NCBI GenBank assembly: GCA_020635715.1
Contig: JACJZG010000009.1
Location: 1-64,000 of the forward strand
Length of the DNA: 64,000 nt
DNA from: Flavobacteriales bacterium
GTDB taxonomy: Bacteria; Bacteroidota; Bacteroidia; Flavobacteriales_F; PHOS-HE28
Direction of reading: 5' to 3'
Each line of letters begins with the position of its first letter. Positions within the stretch are counted from its first letter, which is position 1. Positions 37,433 through 46,701 of this stretch are shown here, in pieces. The notes under the pieces are model-generated. The model did not search any database. It was not told the origin of the DNA and saw nothing but the letters and a program-made list of their open reading frames with translations. Position numbers and translations under genes: made by a program.

Positions 37433-38874
37433 CAACGGGATCGTGGAGCAATTCGGCCCGACCAGCGCGCCACGAGCGCGGCCGCCAGCACCAGGAAAAG
37501 GGGAATGCCCAACCCTTCGATCACCAGTCCTTTGAACGCTTCAGGCCCGTTGCGCACGAGGATCGGTAGGAAGGCCGTCCAGCACGCGGTGCCAAGTATG
37601 GCGAAGATACGAAGGGCAAGCCCGTGGTCCGGTCGGCGGCGGTGGAGCCTTATCAGCAAGCCCCAGACCACGCCGATGACAAGTCCGCCCACCAGCACTC
37701 CGGGCCACCCACCATTGATGTACCATGCTGTGGCGTGATGGATGGTATACCCCTGGCCTTCCTGAAGGTGGGCCCCTTGCGCATAGCGTTCGTAGGCTGT
37801 GGCCGGTCGTTCCTGGACCATGATCCGCGGCACCATGGCCGAGGCCAGATAACGCAGGCTGACACCTGGATCCACCGGGACGTGGTACCGCAGGACGCCG
37901 TACATGGACATGTGCGCCGCGAACATCTCGTTGGGAAGGACCCGCTCTCCCACCCTGGCCAGCGGTGTGCTGGCGTGGCGGGGCACATGTGCGATCAGAT
38001 CAAGCTTGAAGGGTTCGTCCTCGTGCACCCCTTCGGTCTCCAGCACCTTCAGGTCGTTCCAGCGGTGATCCCGGAACCTGCCGGTGAACAGCAACGGGAT
38101 CACCACGGCAAGCAGGTATAACACCGATCGCGACCACGGCGGTTCCTTGGCGTTCATCAGCAGGAGCCACGAGCCCAGGATGGCGGCCATGAAGAGTTCA
38201 TGGCGATTGCCGAGGACCATGAAATAGACGGACAGCACGAGCAATGCGAGCGGATACACGACCCTCGGCCAGCTGTGCCCCCGATCCGTGAAGTGATCTC
38301 CTTGGCGGCTCGAGAGCGCCACAGCCCAGCCGATCAAGATGGCCAGGCAGGCCAGTTCGTTGCAAATGGCATGCAAGGTGGCCCCGGAGAATTCCGCATG
38401 GCGGGTGTACTGATAGATCGAGCTGTTCCCGGCGATGGCCTCCATGATCACCGGCCGAACAAGGAGGAAGCTCACCACCGCGGCAAGGATGCCGATCCCC
38501 AGAAAGGCCCGGTGGTCCACCAGGATGGCGGGTCGCGTGGCCATGCGTGGCGGGCCCACCTTCTGCAGCATCCACCAAAGGCCCGCGAAGAGCCCCAGGA
38601 AAAAGAGCAGGTAACCGCCAAGCGCCAGGTCGTAATCACCACCCAGTTCGAACGGGAACATCTTCTCCATCAGGTAGTAATAGTTCAACCCGATCCGGAA
38701 GCCCTGGTAGCCGCTCAGGGCGTCTGGGATGAAGAACCACGCGCCAAGAAAGGTCCAGATGTAGAGCACGCCCATCCCGATCCAGATGGTCCGGTCGTTC
38801 GCCTGCCGCACCGCCCACCGGGTGCCGAAGAACACGAGAATGGTGGCCAGGAAGAGGATCAGCAGCGCGATCAC
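37432..38874 (-). CDS. Polysaccharide polymerase-like integral membrane protein (Wzy candidate)
   Basis: 480 residues with about 11-12 transmembrane segments and a large loop around residues 270-360. I see no named motif, but topology, length and location between flippase and glycosyltransferases match Wzy-type polymerases. It overlaps the flippase gene by 4 bp (ATGA) and the GT2 gene by one base. The C-terminal half carries IHHATAWYINGGWPGVLVGG, similar to exopolysaccharide polymerases of the EpsG/Wzy group; this is a recollection, not a search result. Confidence 0.7.
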   Translation of the reverse strand: MIALLILFLATILVFFGTRWAVRQANDRTIWIGMGVLYIWTFLGAWFFIPDALSGYQGFRIGLNYYYLMEKMFPFELGGDYDLALGGYLLFFLGLFAGLWWMLQKVGPPRMATRPAILVDHRAFLGIGILAAVVSFLLVRPVIMEAIAGNSSIYQYTRHAEFSGATLHAICNELACLAILIGWAVALSSRQGDHFTDRGHSWPRVVYPLALLVLSVYFMVLGNRHELFMAAILGSWLLLMNAKEPPWSRSVLYLLAVVIPLLFTGRFRDHRWNDLKVLETEGVHEDEPFKLDLIAHVPRHASTPLARVGERVLPNEMFAAHMSMYGVLRYHVPVDPGVSLRYLASAMVPRIMVQERPATAYERYAQGAHLQEGQGYTIHHATAWYINGGWPGVLVGGLVIGVVWGLLIRLHRRRPDHGLALRIFAILGTACWTAFLPILVRNGPEAFKGLVIEGLGIPLFLVLAAALVARWSGRIAPRSR

Positions 38875-40691
38875 GATGGCTTGGTTTCGGGGGGTGAATG
38901 ATGGAAGGCGGCACGGATCAATAGCTGCCGGACCTGCGCTGCCGACGCCTCGCTGTCGTCATCGATCACCGCCTCTTCGCCACGCCACCAGAGCAGTTCC
39001 CTTGCACGTTCCGACCGGCAGATGATCCCCGCAGCGAAGAAGGCCGCCACTTGTGAGCGCAGGCGTCGCAGCCATGAGCGCCCTCGGCCAGCCGCCGGGG
39101 CCGTGCCAAGGTCTTCCCCATCGAAGGTGATCACCACCGGCACCGGGCTCACCAGCACGGCGAATAGACCCGTGATACCCCCCGATCGCGCATGCACCAC
39201 ATCGGGACGTAGCGCGCGAAGCCGTTCCTTGAAGCGTCGACGCTCGCGCCAACGACCGACGAGGGAGGCCCGACCGTTCAAGGCGAAGAGCTCCATGACG
39301 GCATCGCTCATCGTGGCGGACCCTTCCGCCCGGCGCGCGGATGGCGTAGGCGCCGTGCTGACGGGGACGCCAGGATCGACCACCATCAACCGGACCAGGC
39401 GATGCCCCTCCTCCACCTTGCGCCGCAGCTCCGATCGCACCTGCCCGATGTCCCGGCGGGTTCGGAACGCGAGGTACACAAGGCCGGTAAGGACCGCCAA
39501 ACCAGGCCATGGACCGGCAAGGTCGAGCAGCTGTACCAACACGAGCGTAGCCAATGCGACGAGCATGGCCAGCATGATGTTCACGCCGTTACGCGGACTG
39601 GTGTGATAGGCATCGAGCACGCTGCGAAGCGCAACGAAATAGGCCAGCGCCGGAGCGGCAAGGAAGATCAACCGGGAGGCGGGCAGGTAGGGCGCGACAG
39701 GCACATCACCGAGATAGATGTCCAGCAGCCAGGGCAGGGTCCCTTCCACCGCCACGAGCGCGATCAGGGCCATCAGGAGCGTCCACCGCTCCAGGCGGGC
39801 GATGCGCTGCTCCAGACCGTGATGATCGCCGGTGCTGATGGCGCGTGCAGCCTGTGGCAGCAGCAGGATGCTGACGGGTGCAAAGCCGGCCGCGACCAGA
39901 TTAAGAAGGGTCACACCCAGACCGATCTGCCCGCTCTCGGCCAGACCCGATCGGTGCGCGGCCCAAAGCACGGGAACGGTGAACAAAGCCGCATAGGCCA
40001 GATCGCCCGGAATACGGGGGAGCCCATAGCGCAGCAAGGCCACCCGCTCCGTTCGGGCCAACTGCAAGGGTGCGGCCAGCAGCTCGGGCAACATGAAGAG
40101 CAGGGCTGCCAACGACCATCCGCCACCGGTGATCAAGAGCACTGTGATGAGGTCCTTGGAGAACACGAAGGCCAGCACTGGAACAAGGGCCAGGCCGATC
40201 ACCTGCAGGATATTGGCCTGGAGCGTGCGGTGGGCACCGCGGATGTAGCTGTAGGCCACGGTATGCAGGCAGAGGCCGAGCACCATCAAGGCTAGTGGAA
40301 CAACGACCGGTTGAAGTTCGGCATTGCCCAACAACACGCGCGAGAGCACAGCCGGAAAGAGGCTGGCGAGCACCACGGCGGTCAAACTCAACACCAGGGT
40401 GATACGCAGTGCGGCCAGCAGGTACCGCCGCCGTTGTGGACCTTCCGCGGTCATGGCCACCAGGCGAGGCAGGCCCACGGCGAGGCCTAGCATGAGCATG
40501 GGCTGAACGAAGGACAGGGTGCGGCGCACGAGGATGTACGCATCGAGATCCTCACCGCCCAGGCCAGCCGCCAACCGATAGACCAGCAAGGTGGCCACCA
40601 TCACGGCACCTTCCGCCGCATAGGTGTGCGCATGGTCGGACCGGAGCATGCGCCACCGGCCGGTCACCGCCGGCTTTCCCGCGCCGCTCAT
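38871..40691 (-). CDS. Wzx-type flippase fused to a truncated GT-B glycosyltransferase N-lobe
   Basis: 606 residues. About 1-415 form a polysaccharide flippase of the MATE/MVF superfamily with roughly 12 helices (AAEGAVMVATLLVYRLAAGL, MLGLAVGLPRLVAM, LLRYGLPRIPGDLAYAAL). The last 190 residues (nt 38871-39440) are soluble and match the N-lobe of the GT4 at 35364: VVHARSGGITGLFAVLVSPVPVVITFDGEDL against VVHVHYGTMTAFFTVAVSRVPVVVTFHGSDL, and GIICRSERARELLWWR against GIICVSEALRMRLWWR. No donor-binding C-lobe follows. The ATG at 40691 (MSGAGKPAVTGRW) is chosen. A possible -7 box CACCTTTG is at 40724-40717. First gene of the glycan operon. Confidence 0.85.
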   Translation of the reverse strand: MSGAGKPAVTGRWRMLRSDHAHTYAAEGAVMVATLLVYRLAAGLGGEDLDAYILVRRTLSFVQPMLMLGLAVGLPRLVAMTAEGPQRRRYLLAALRITLVLSLTAVVLASLFPAVLSRVLLGNAELQPVVVPLALMVLGLCLHTVAYSYIRGAHRTLQANILQVIGLALVPVLAFVFSKDLITVLLITGGGWSLAALLFMLPELLAAPLQLARTERVALLRYGLPRIPGDLAYAALFTVPVLWAAHRSGLAESGQIGLGVTLLNLVAAGFAPVSILLLPQAARAISTGDHHGLEQRIARLERWTLLMALIALVAVEGTLPWLLDIYLGDVPVAPYLPASRLIFLAAPALAYFVALRSVLDAYHTSPRNGVNIMLAMLVALATLVLVQLLDLAGPWPGLAVLTGLVYLAFRTRRDIGQVRSELRRKVEEGHRLVRLMVVDPGVPVSTAPTPSARRAEGSATMSDAVMELFALNGRASLVGRWRERRRFKERLRALRPDVVHARSGGITGLFAVLVSPVPVVITFDGEDLGTAPAAGRGRSWLRRLRSQVAAFFAAGIICRSERARELLWWRGEEAVIDDDSEASAAQVRQLLIRAAFHHSPPETKPS

Positions 40692-40908
40692 TTCCGCTGG
40701 TGATGGACCATTCGGACAAAGGTGGCGCTTTCGGAAGATCAGGCGTGAAGCCCTGCGAAGAGCTGTTGTGCGGCGCGGTCCCATGCCTCCGCCCCTGTGC
40801 GCACCGTGCCCGGCCTACCGGTCGATATGGCCATGCCGCCGTTCATCATTATCGACCCTTTCCCGGCGGAACGCATCGTCTATCTTCGGATCGAACAAAA
40901 GACGGCAC

Positions 40909-41352
40909 ATGGACTTCTTTCAATGGCACTGGTGGGCGGGCGCGGCGATCGTGCTCTTCATCCTGGAGATCTTCGTCCCGGGCTTCTTCCTGATGTGCCT
41001 GGGCATCGGGTGCGTGGGAGCGAGCCTGGCCGCCGGCCTGGGACTCGGTGTGGCCCTGCAATTGGCGGCCTTCAGCCTCTTCACGCTCATCGCCTTCTTC
41101 ACCATCCGACCGGTGCTGATGAAGCGCATGTGGAACGCACCGGATGTGAAGACCAACGTGGACGCCTTGATCGGACAGCGCGGTCGTGTAACACAGGACT
41201 TCGACCCCGGGCTACGGCTAGGCCGGGTAAGCGCTGCGGGCGACGACTGGCGGGCCGAATGCCTCAGCGACCGTATCCTGCGCGTTGGCGACCTGGTCGA
41301 GGTCGTGCGTGTCGACAGCAACACACTCATCGTGAAACCCCTCGGAGCCTGA
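40909..41352 (+). CDS. NfeD-like membrane protein
   Basis: 147 residues: two to three N-terminal transmembrane helices (AIVLFILEIFVPGFFLMCLGIGCVGASLAAG) and a C-terminal OB-fold soluble domain (ALIGQRGRVTQDFDPGLRLGRVSAAGDDWRAECL). This is the short NfeD form that pairs with stomatin-like proteins, and the next gene is exactly that. The ATG at 40909 (MDFFQWHWW) is 20 bases after a -7-like TATCTTCG at 40881-40888. Confidence 0.9.
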   Translation: MDFFQWHWWAGAAIVLFILEIFVPGFFLMCLGIGCVGASLAAGLGLGVALQLAAFSLFTLIAFFTIRPVLMKRMWNAPDVKTNVDALIGQRGRVTQDFDPGLRLGRVSAAGDDWRAECLSDRILRVGDLVEVVRVDSNTLIVKPLGA

Positions 41353-41385
41353 TCTCCGCTTCAACCCATAACCCCATCCACCACC

Positions 41386-42384
41386 ATGTCAGCAGGAACC
41401 ATCATCCTACTTCTGATCGCGATCTTCGTCTTCGTCATCGTGGCCAAGGGCCTGCGCATCGTGCAGCAGAGCGAGGCCATGGTGATCGAACGCCTGGGCA
41501 AGTACCAGAAGACGCTCTCGGCGGGCATCAACATCATCATCCCCATCATCGACAAGCCGCGCGAGATCGTGTACCGCTTCACCCGCGACCTGCCCGATGG
41601 CAACAAATTCGTGCAGTTCCAGCGCAAGCAGCGCATCGACCTGCGCGAGACCGTGTACGACTTCCCCCGGCAGAACGTGATCACCAAGGATAACGTGATG
41701 ACCGAGATCAACGCGCTGCTCTACTTCCAGATCACCGATCCGGTGAAGGCGATGTACGAGATCGAGAACCTGCCCCTGGCCATCGAGAAGCTCACGCAGA
41801 CCACGCTCCGCAACGTCATCGGCGAGCTCGACCTGGACGAGACGCTCACCAGCCGCGACACCATCAACCTGAAGCTGCGCCAGATCCTCGACGAGGCCAG
41901 CAACAAATGGGGCGTGAAGGTGAACCGCGTGGAGCTGCAGGACATCAACCCGCCGCGCGACATCCGCGAGGCCATGGAGAAGCAGATGCGCGCCGAGCGC
42001 GACCGCCGCGCGCAGATCATCGATGCCGAGGGTAGCAAGCGCGCCGCCGTGCTGCAGGCCGAGGGTATCCAGCAGAGCCAGATCACCCAGGCCGAGGGCC
42101 AGAAGCAAAGCCAGATCCTCGAGGCCGAGGGCGACGCGCAGGCCCGCATCCGCCGGGCCCAGGGCGAAGCCGAGGCCATCAACCTGGTCACCAAGGCCAT
42201 CTCCGGCGGCAAGGGCGACCCCACCAACTACCTCATCGCCATGAAGTACCTCGAGACGCTCAAGGAGATGACCAGCGGACAGAACAACAAGGTGATCTAC
42301 ATGCCGTACGAAGCCACGGGCGTATTGAGCAGTGTAGGTGGCATCAAGGAGATGCTGGAGGCTGGCAAGAAGCTGAACAACTGA
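41386..42384 (+). CDS. SPFH/band 7 stomatin-like protein (QmcA type)
   Basis: 332 residues. One N-terminal membrane helix (IILLLIAIFVFVIVAKGL) precedes a band 7 domain (VQQSEAMVIERLGKYQKTLSAGINIIIPIID, RKQRIDLRETVYDFPRQ). An alanine/glutamate-rich coiled coil follows (about 195-265) with repeated QAEG units (ILEAEGDAQARIRRAQGEAEA). It scaffolds membrane microdomains in large rings; the adjacent NfeD protein is the usual partner. 33 bp separate the two genes, and a terminator hairpin follows. Confidence 0.95.
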   Translation: MSAGTIILLLIAIFVFVIVAKGLRIVQQSEAMVIERLGKYQKTLSAGINIIIPIIDKPREIVYRFTRDLPDGNKFVQFQRKQRIDLRETVYDFPRQNVITKDNVMTEINALLYFQITDPVKAMYEIENLPLAIEKLTQTTLRNVIGELDLDETLTSRDTINLKLRQILDEASNKWGVKVNRVELQDINPPRDIREAMEKQMRAERDRRAQIIDAEGSKRAAVLQAEGIQQSQITQAEGQKQSQILEAEGDAQARIRRAQGEAEAINLVTKAISGGKGDPTNYLIAMKYLETLKEMTSGQNNKVIYMPYEATGVLSSVGGIKEMLEAGKKLNN

Positions 42385-42403
42385 TCGGTCCGATCAACGA
42401 AGT

Positions 42404-42431
42404 GGAAGCCCTGCCGAAAGGTGGGGCTTCC
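42404..42431 (+). terminator. Hairpin after the NfeD/stomatin operon
   Basis: GGAAGCCCTGCC and GGTGGGGCTTCC pair across a GAAA loop, with two G-T wobbles, 20 bp after the stomatin stop. Confidence 0.65.
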
Positions 42432-42500
42432 TCGTTGGTCTATTCACACCCTCGTTGTTCACGATCCCTTGGGTTCTTCGATAAGGGAAAAACAGCCCGC

Positions 42501-43163
42501 ATGCGTGACAAGACCCTCCCACTCCTTCTCCTGGCCACGTGGCCTTTCTGCGACCCGGCGAACGCGCAGGTTTGCACAGAAACCATTCCAGCCATAGCCA
42601 CGATCATCGATACCGATGGCCCCTGGAATGGCTCAGGCACCTTCTTCTGGGTATGTGGTGGAACGAATGTCACCTTCAACAATACGTTCGGCATCGTGTA
42701 TGTGGAAGAGGGTTGTGATATCGTGATCAACAGCATTGGCGGGGGGATCTACCACGTTAAAGGCGGAGGTAGTGTCACCATCAATACACCGGGTGTGCAA
42801 TTGGCACATGCGCCGGGCACCTCGGTCATCAACAACGCGGGAAGTGGAACGGTCACGGCCTGCTCATCCATGACCTTCGAATACACCAATGCCCCTGTGC
42901 CGGGTTGCGATATCAGTACGGGAACGATCGCGTCCCGCGAACATCGGGTGGGCATCCGCTCCGATCCGTCGAACAAAGTGATCCACTTGGATGGTGTGAG
43001 CGGCGTGCAGGCGGTCCGCATCCTGGACACCATGGGCCGCATCATCCGTACACCCATGCCGCCGTTCAACAGGGTGGAGGTCCGTGGTCTGCCGCCGGGC
43101 GCCTACTTGCTCGAGGTCCAATGGCCGGATGCCAGAACGCTCAACCGTATCGTGGTGCACTGA
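42501..43163 (+). CDS. Small secreted protein with T9SS sorting domain
   Basis: 220 residues. The signal peptide ends near CDPANAQ. The mature part (VCTETIPAIATIIDTDGPWNGSGTFFWVCGGTNV) is a small beta-helix-like domain with six or more cysteines. The C-terminal 75 residues (VRILDTMGRIIRTPMP ... LPPGAYLLEVQWPDA) form a T9SS type A sorting domain. Function of the cargo is unknown. The ATG at 42501 gives the signal peptide; the frame is open further upstream without one. Confidence 0.82.
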   Translation: MRDKTLPLLLLATWPFCDPANAQVCTETIPAIATIIDTDGPWNGSGTFFWVCGGTNVTFNNTFGIVYVEEGCDIVINSIGGGIYHVKGGGSVTINTPGVQLAHAPGTSVINNAGSGTVTACSSMTFEYTNAPVPGCDISTGTIASREHRVGIRSDPSNKVIHLDGVSGVQAVRILDTMGRIIRTPMPPFNRVEVRGLPPGAYLLEVQWPDARTLNRIVVH

Positions 43164-43224
43164 TCCCGGTACAGGGATCACCTCCAGACCGCCGAAGGGG
43201 TGGACCGTGCCTTACCTTCACACC

Positions 43225-43527
43225 ATGCCCGCATACAGCACCCTCTCCGAAGCCGTGAACGATCTGCAACGCCGCGGATACCTGGACGATCTCACCGCCG
43301 CGGAACAATGCCTCATTTGCGACGCACGTGGCATCCATCTGGACCCCGCCGAGTTCGAGATCGATGAGTTCCACCGCTTCGAAGGCATGACCGACCCCGG
43401 GGATCAGAGCATCGTCTACGCCATCAGCTCCAAGGACCACGGTATCAAGGGCATCCTGGTGAATGCCTATGGCCCGGATGCGACCAGCTTCACACAGGAG
43501 ATGGTGCGCAAGTTGGCCACCCATTGA
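43225..43527 (+). CDS. Conserved Bacteroidota protein often misnamed phosphoribosylpyrophosphate synthetase
   Basis: 100 residues. The pattern AVNDLQRRGYLDDL, C-x-x-C (CLICDARG), FEIDEFHRFEGMTDPGDQSIVYAISS and KGILVNAYG matches a small family found throughout Bacteroidota that public annotation labels phosphoribosylpyrophosphate synthetase. It lacks the PRPP loop of that enzyme, so the name is unjustified and the function is unknown. The start at 43225 is supported by a -7-like TACCTTCA ending four bases upstream (43213-43220). Confidence 0.82.
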   Translation: MPAYSTLSEAVNDLQRRGYLDDLTAAEQCLICDARGIHLDPAEFEIDEFHRFEGMTDPGDQSIVYAISSKDHGIKGILVNAYGPDATSFTQEMVRKLATH

Positions 43528-43548
43528 GGCGGTAGCGCCCAAAAGACC

Positions 43549-43753
43549 TATCTTCGCACCGCTTGCCTCGGCAGGCACGCCCCGCGCGCCCAGCTCTCGC
43601 TCTCGAGCAATAGTCCAGGCGCCTTCCACCAGCGGATCATTGAACGCCGGACCGATCGTAGGGGCACCAGACACATGAACGGGTGTGTCCAGGCGCAATG
43701 ACCTGGCCGCACCGACCTACATCCCGCGCAGGGGAATTCCTGCGCACACCCGT
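43549..43753 (+). promoter_or_regulatory. -7-like box and structured leader of the RhlE-type helicase gene
   Basis: A TATCTTCG box at 43549-43556 would start a leader of about 190 nt with no protein gene in it. The leader folds near its 3' end: CCAGG/CCTGG at 43689-43706 and a 7-bp perfect stem GCGCAGG/CCTGCGC at 43726-43745 that ends nine bases before the ATG and could occlude the ribosome. Long structured leaders are known for cold-induced DEAD-box helicase genes in other bacteria; that this one is regulated is inference. Confidence 0.4.
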
Positions 43754-45466
43754 ATGGAACGTACCACGTTCAACGACCTCGGGCTCATCGAGCCCATCCT
43801 CAAAGCCCTTCAGGAAGAAGGCTACACCCACCCCACCCCCATCCAGGAACAGGCCATCCCGCACTTGATAAAGGGGCGCGACCTGCTCGGCGTGGCACAG
43901 ACCGGCACAGGCAAGACCGCCGCCTTCGCCATCCCCATCCTGCAGGAACTCCACGCCAAGGGGCCACAGGGCGCGAAGAAGAAGATCAAGACCTTGATCC
44001 TCACCCCCACGCGCGAACTGGCCATCCAGATCGGCGAGAGCTTCAGCGCCTACGGGCGCCACCTCCAGCTGAAGCACACCGTGATCTTCGGTGGTGTGGG
44101 CCAGAAGCCCCAGACCGACGCCCTGCACCGTGGTGTGGACACCGTCGTCGCCACGCCGGGTCGCCTGCTGGACCTGATGGGCCAGGGCTACATCCACCTG
44201 AACGACCTCGAGATCTTCGTGCTCGATGAGGCCGACCGGATGCTGGACATGGGCTTCATCCACGACGTGAAGAAGGTGATCGCCAAGCTGCCGCAGAAGC
44301 GCCAGACGCTCTTCTTCAGTGCCACCATGCCCCCGGAGATCTCGAAGCTGGCCAACAGCATCCTCACCGATCCCGTGAAGGTGGAGGTGACCCCCGTGAG
44401 CAGCACCGCCGACACCATCGGCCAGAGCATCTACTTCGTGGACCGCACGGACAAGAACAAGCTGCTGCTGCACCTGTTGGAGGGTGACACCATCCGCGAG
44501 GCCCTCATCTTCACCCGCACCAAGCACGGCGCCAACAAGGTGGCCAAGGTGCTGAACCAGGCCGGGCATGCAGCGGAGGCCATCCACGGCAACAAGAGTC
44601 AGACCGCCCGCCAGAACGCGCTGAAAGGCTTCAAGGAAGGCAAGCTCCGCGCCCTGGTGGCCACGGACATCGCCGCACGCGGCATCGACATCGACGGCCT
44701 CACGCACGTGATCAACTTCGACCTGCCGAACGTGCCGGAGACCTATGTGCACCGCATCGGCCGTACGGGTCGTGCTGGCGCCAGTGGCAAGGCCCTCTCC
44801 TTCTGCGACCATGAAGAGAAGGAATACCTGCGGGACATCACCCGCTTGATCAAGCGCGACATCCCGGTGGAGAACGAGCACCCTTTCGTTATGGTGGGTG
44901 GCCCGAAGAAGGCCGAGCCTGAAGTGCGGGAACCGCGCCAACCGCGCGGTCCAGGCCGTGGAAGGCAGGGACAAGCTGCACGCCAACCCCGCCCCGAAGG
45001 ACAAGGTCGCCCGGATGGTCGCCGCAACGAACGGCGCAACGGACCGCGTCCCGAGCGGACCGCGAAACCGATGCCGGAAGCCGGCGCGAACGCAGAGCAA
45101 GGCGTGGAGAACAACGGTCAGGCCTCGACCAGCGCACCGCGCACGGGTCGGTCGCGGAACGCCAACCGTCGCCGCCGGAGCAACGATGGGCGCGGACCCC
45201 GCGAACAACGCCCGGAAGGACAGCGATCTTCCGCCCCGCGTGAAGGCGGCGCCCCGCGCAGCGAGAAACCACGCCAGGAAGGTGGACAGCGCCGCAACGA
45301 CCGTCGTGATGGTGAGCGCGGGCCGAAGCCCGAACGCCGCCACGATCCGAAGAAGCCGGATTACGCCGCCATGACCAAGGAACTCTTCGGCGACGATGCC
45401 AACCTGAAGTCCAAGAAGGAAGAACCAAAGAAGAAGGGCCTACTCGGGCGCTTGTTCGGGAAGTGA
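43754..45466 (+). CDS. DEAD-box ATP-dependent RNA helicase, RhlE-like
   Basis: 570 residues. The helicase core (about 1-375) has the Q motif FNDLGLIEPILKALQEEGYTHPTPIQEQA, Walker A AQTGTGKTAAFA, motif Ib TPGRLLD, DEAD in VLDEADRMLDMGF, SAT in FSATMP, and motif VI HRIGRTGRAG. The C-terminal 190 residues are disordered, strongly basic and rich in R, G, P and E (RRNERRNGPRPER), ending GLLGRLFGK. It unwinds structured RNA in ribosome assembly or decay. The ATG at 43754 (MERTTFNDLGL) is the family-like start; the frame is open to 43685. Confidence 0.93.
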   Translation: MERTTFNDLGLIEPILKALQEEGYTHPTPIQEQAIPHLIKGRDLLGVAQTGTGKTAAFAIPILQELHAKGPQGAKKKIKTLILTPTRELAIQIGESFSAYGRHLQLKHTVIFGGVGQKPQTDALHRGVDTVVATPGRLLDLMGQGYIHLNDLEIFVLDEADRMLDMGFIHDVKKVIAKLPQKRQTLFFSATMPPEISKLANSILTDPVKVEVTPVSSTADTIGQSIYFVDRTDKNKLLLHLLEGDTIREALIFTRTKHGANKVAKVLNQAGHAAEAIHGNKSQTARQNALKGFKEGKLRALVATDIAARGIDIDGLTHVINFDLPNVPETYVHRIGRTGRAGASGKALSFCDHEEKEYLRDITRLIKRDIPVENEHPFVMVGGPKKAEPEVREPRQPRGPGRGRQGQAARQPRPEGQGRPDGRRNERRNGPRPERTAKPMPEAGANAEQGVENNGQASTSAPRTGRSRNANRRRRSNDGRGPREQRPEGQRSSAPREGGAPRSEKPRQEGGQRRNDRRDGERGPKPERRHDPKKPDYAAMTKELFGDDANLKSKKEEPKKKGLLGRLFGK

Positions 45467-45557
45467 GTTCAACTGGAAATGGACGTGAATGACCCGGTTC
45501 TGGGGAATTCATTGACCTCATTTCCGTTCATCTCCGTCCACTCACGGTTCAAACAGA

Positions 45558-45585
45558 AAGGGGCGCCTCGCAAGAGACGCCCCTT
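45558..45585. terminator. Shared hairpin between convergent helicase and sterol-desaturase genes
   Basis: AAGGGGCG at 45558-45565 pairs with 45578-45585, extended by CTC/GAG around a GCAA loop. It lies 92 bp after the helicase stop and 17 bp after the stop of the minus-strand gene and could serve both. Confidence 0.65.
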
Positions 45586-45601
45586 CGCCCTTGCGGGTGG
45601 A

Positions 45602-46606
45602 TCAAGCACGCACCGCCACTGGCTCGGCTTCCACCTTCGTGGGGGCGCCGAACTGGCCGCTTGCGCGCAACTCCTCTTGAAGCTGCTGGCTCGTCTTGCC
45701 GGTACCATCGTGGCGCCAGCCGGGAGGGCCGAAGATGTACATCAGCTTGTTCTTCAAGCCCGGCGCCTGTTTCACATCGCGCCAGATCTCCTGGAACTCG
45801 AAAAGGTTATGTGTCACCGGGTTGGTGGTACCGGGGTCGTGGCTGATGCCGAACTTCGGAACGATGCCCTTGATCGGCGTCTGCCAGGTCTTGTAGAGGC
45901 GATCCCAGAAGGTGAAGATGCCACCGTGGTTACGGTCCAGGTACTCGGTGTTGCAGCTGTGGTGCACCACATGCACGTGGCTGCTGTTGAAGATGTTCTC
46001 CAACCAACCGTAGGAAGGCACCAGTTGCGAATGCAGCGTGAACTGGTAGAAGGCGTTGATGATCAAGCACGTGGCGATCATGATCGGCTCGAAGCCCACC
46101 AGCGGCATCCATAGCCAGTAGATCGGTTTCACCAAGGTGATGAACCAGCCATTGCGGATGCTGATGGTGAGGTTGTACATCTTGCCACTGTGGTGCGGCA
46201 GGTGCGCGGCCCAGAGGATGCGCACATTGTGGGCCAGCCGGTGGTGCCAGTAGAAATTATGGTCGTCGGCGATGAGGCAGATCAACCAGATGTACCAGGC
46301 GAAGCCCAGGGTGCTGTAGCCGAGGTATTGTTCCCGGAAGGGCTCGGCCCATTGGAACAGGAACATGTACAGGGTGATCTCGAAGACGTTCGTGATCACC
46401 CGGATGATGGTGGCTCCGGCCCCGATCACGAAGCCGGCCCAGCTCTCCTTGAGGTCGAACAGGTGCCTGGCGCTCAGATATTCCCAGATGATGAGCACCA
46501 GGAAGATCGGGTAGATGTACTTGATGCCGATGCCTTCGATAGCCAGCTCGGGCAGCTGGGCCTTCATATCCAGCCAGGCCTGGATCGGATTGAAAGAGAG
46601 GAGCAT
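45602..46606 (-). CDS. Sterol desaturase / fatty acid hydroxylase-family membrane protein
   Basis: 334 residues with about five hydrophobic segments and the family's di-iron histidine clusters: DDHNFYWHHRLAHN, HLPHHSGK and HVHVVHHSCN. These proteins oxidise lipid substrates with O2; ceramide or fatty-acyl hydroxylation is plausible in Bacteroidota sphingolipid synthesis, but the substrate cannot be read from sequence. The start at 46606 is supported by an exact TACATTTG box at 46633-46640 (minus strand) about 26 bases upstream. Confidence 0.9.
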   Translation of the reverse strand: MLLSFNPIQAWLDMKAQLPELAIEGIGIKYIYPIFLVLIIWEYLSARHLFDLKESWAGFVIGAGATIIRVITNVFEITLYMFLFQWAEPFREQYLGYSTLGFAWYIWLICLIADDHNFYWHHRLAHNVRILWAAHLPHHSGKMYNLTISIRNGWFITLVKPIYWLWMPLVGFEPIMIATCLIINAFYQFTLHSQLVPSYGWLENIFNSSHVHVVHHSCNTEYLDRNHGGIFTFWDRLYKTWQTPIKGIVPKFGISHDPGTTNPVTHNLFEFQEIWRDVKQAPGLKNKLMYIFGPPGWRHDGTGKTSQQLQEELRASGQFGAPTKVEAEPVAVRA

Positions 46607-46632
46607 TACCGATGTTCGAATGAGGGAGTGGC

Positions 46633-46640
46633 CAAATGTA
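46633..46640 (-). promoter_or_regulatory. Bacteroidota -7 box (TACATTTG) for the sterol-desaturase gene
   Basis: An exact TAnnTTTG match on the minus strand, 26 bases before the ATG at 46606. It lies at the edge of the duplicated gene fragment that borders the accessory island. Confidence 0.55.
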
Positions 46641-46701
46641 CCCCTTCTGACGGGTGCGGTGGGCCTTGATCAGACACCCGATTGGCCTCAGGTCTTATAC
46701 G

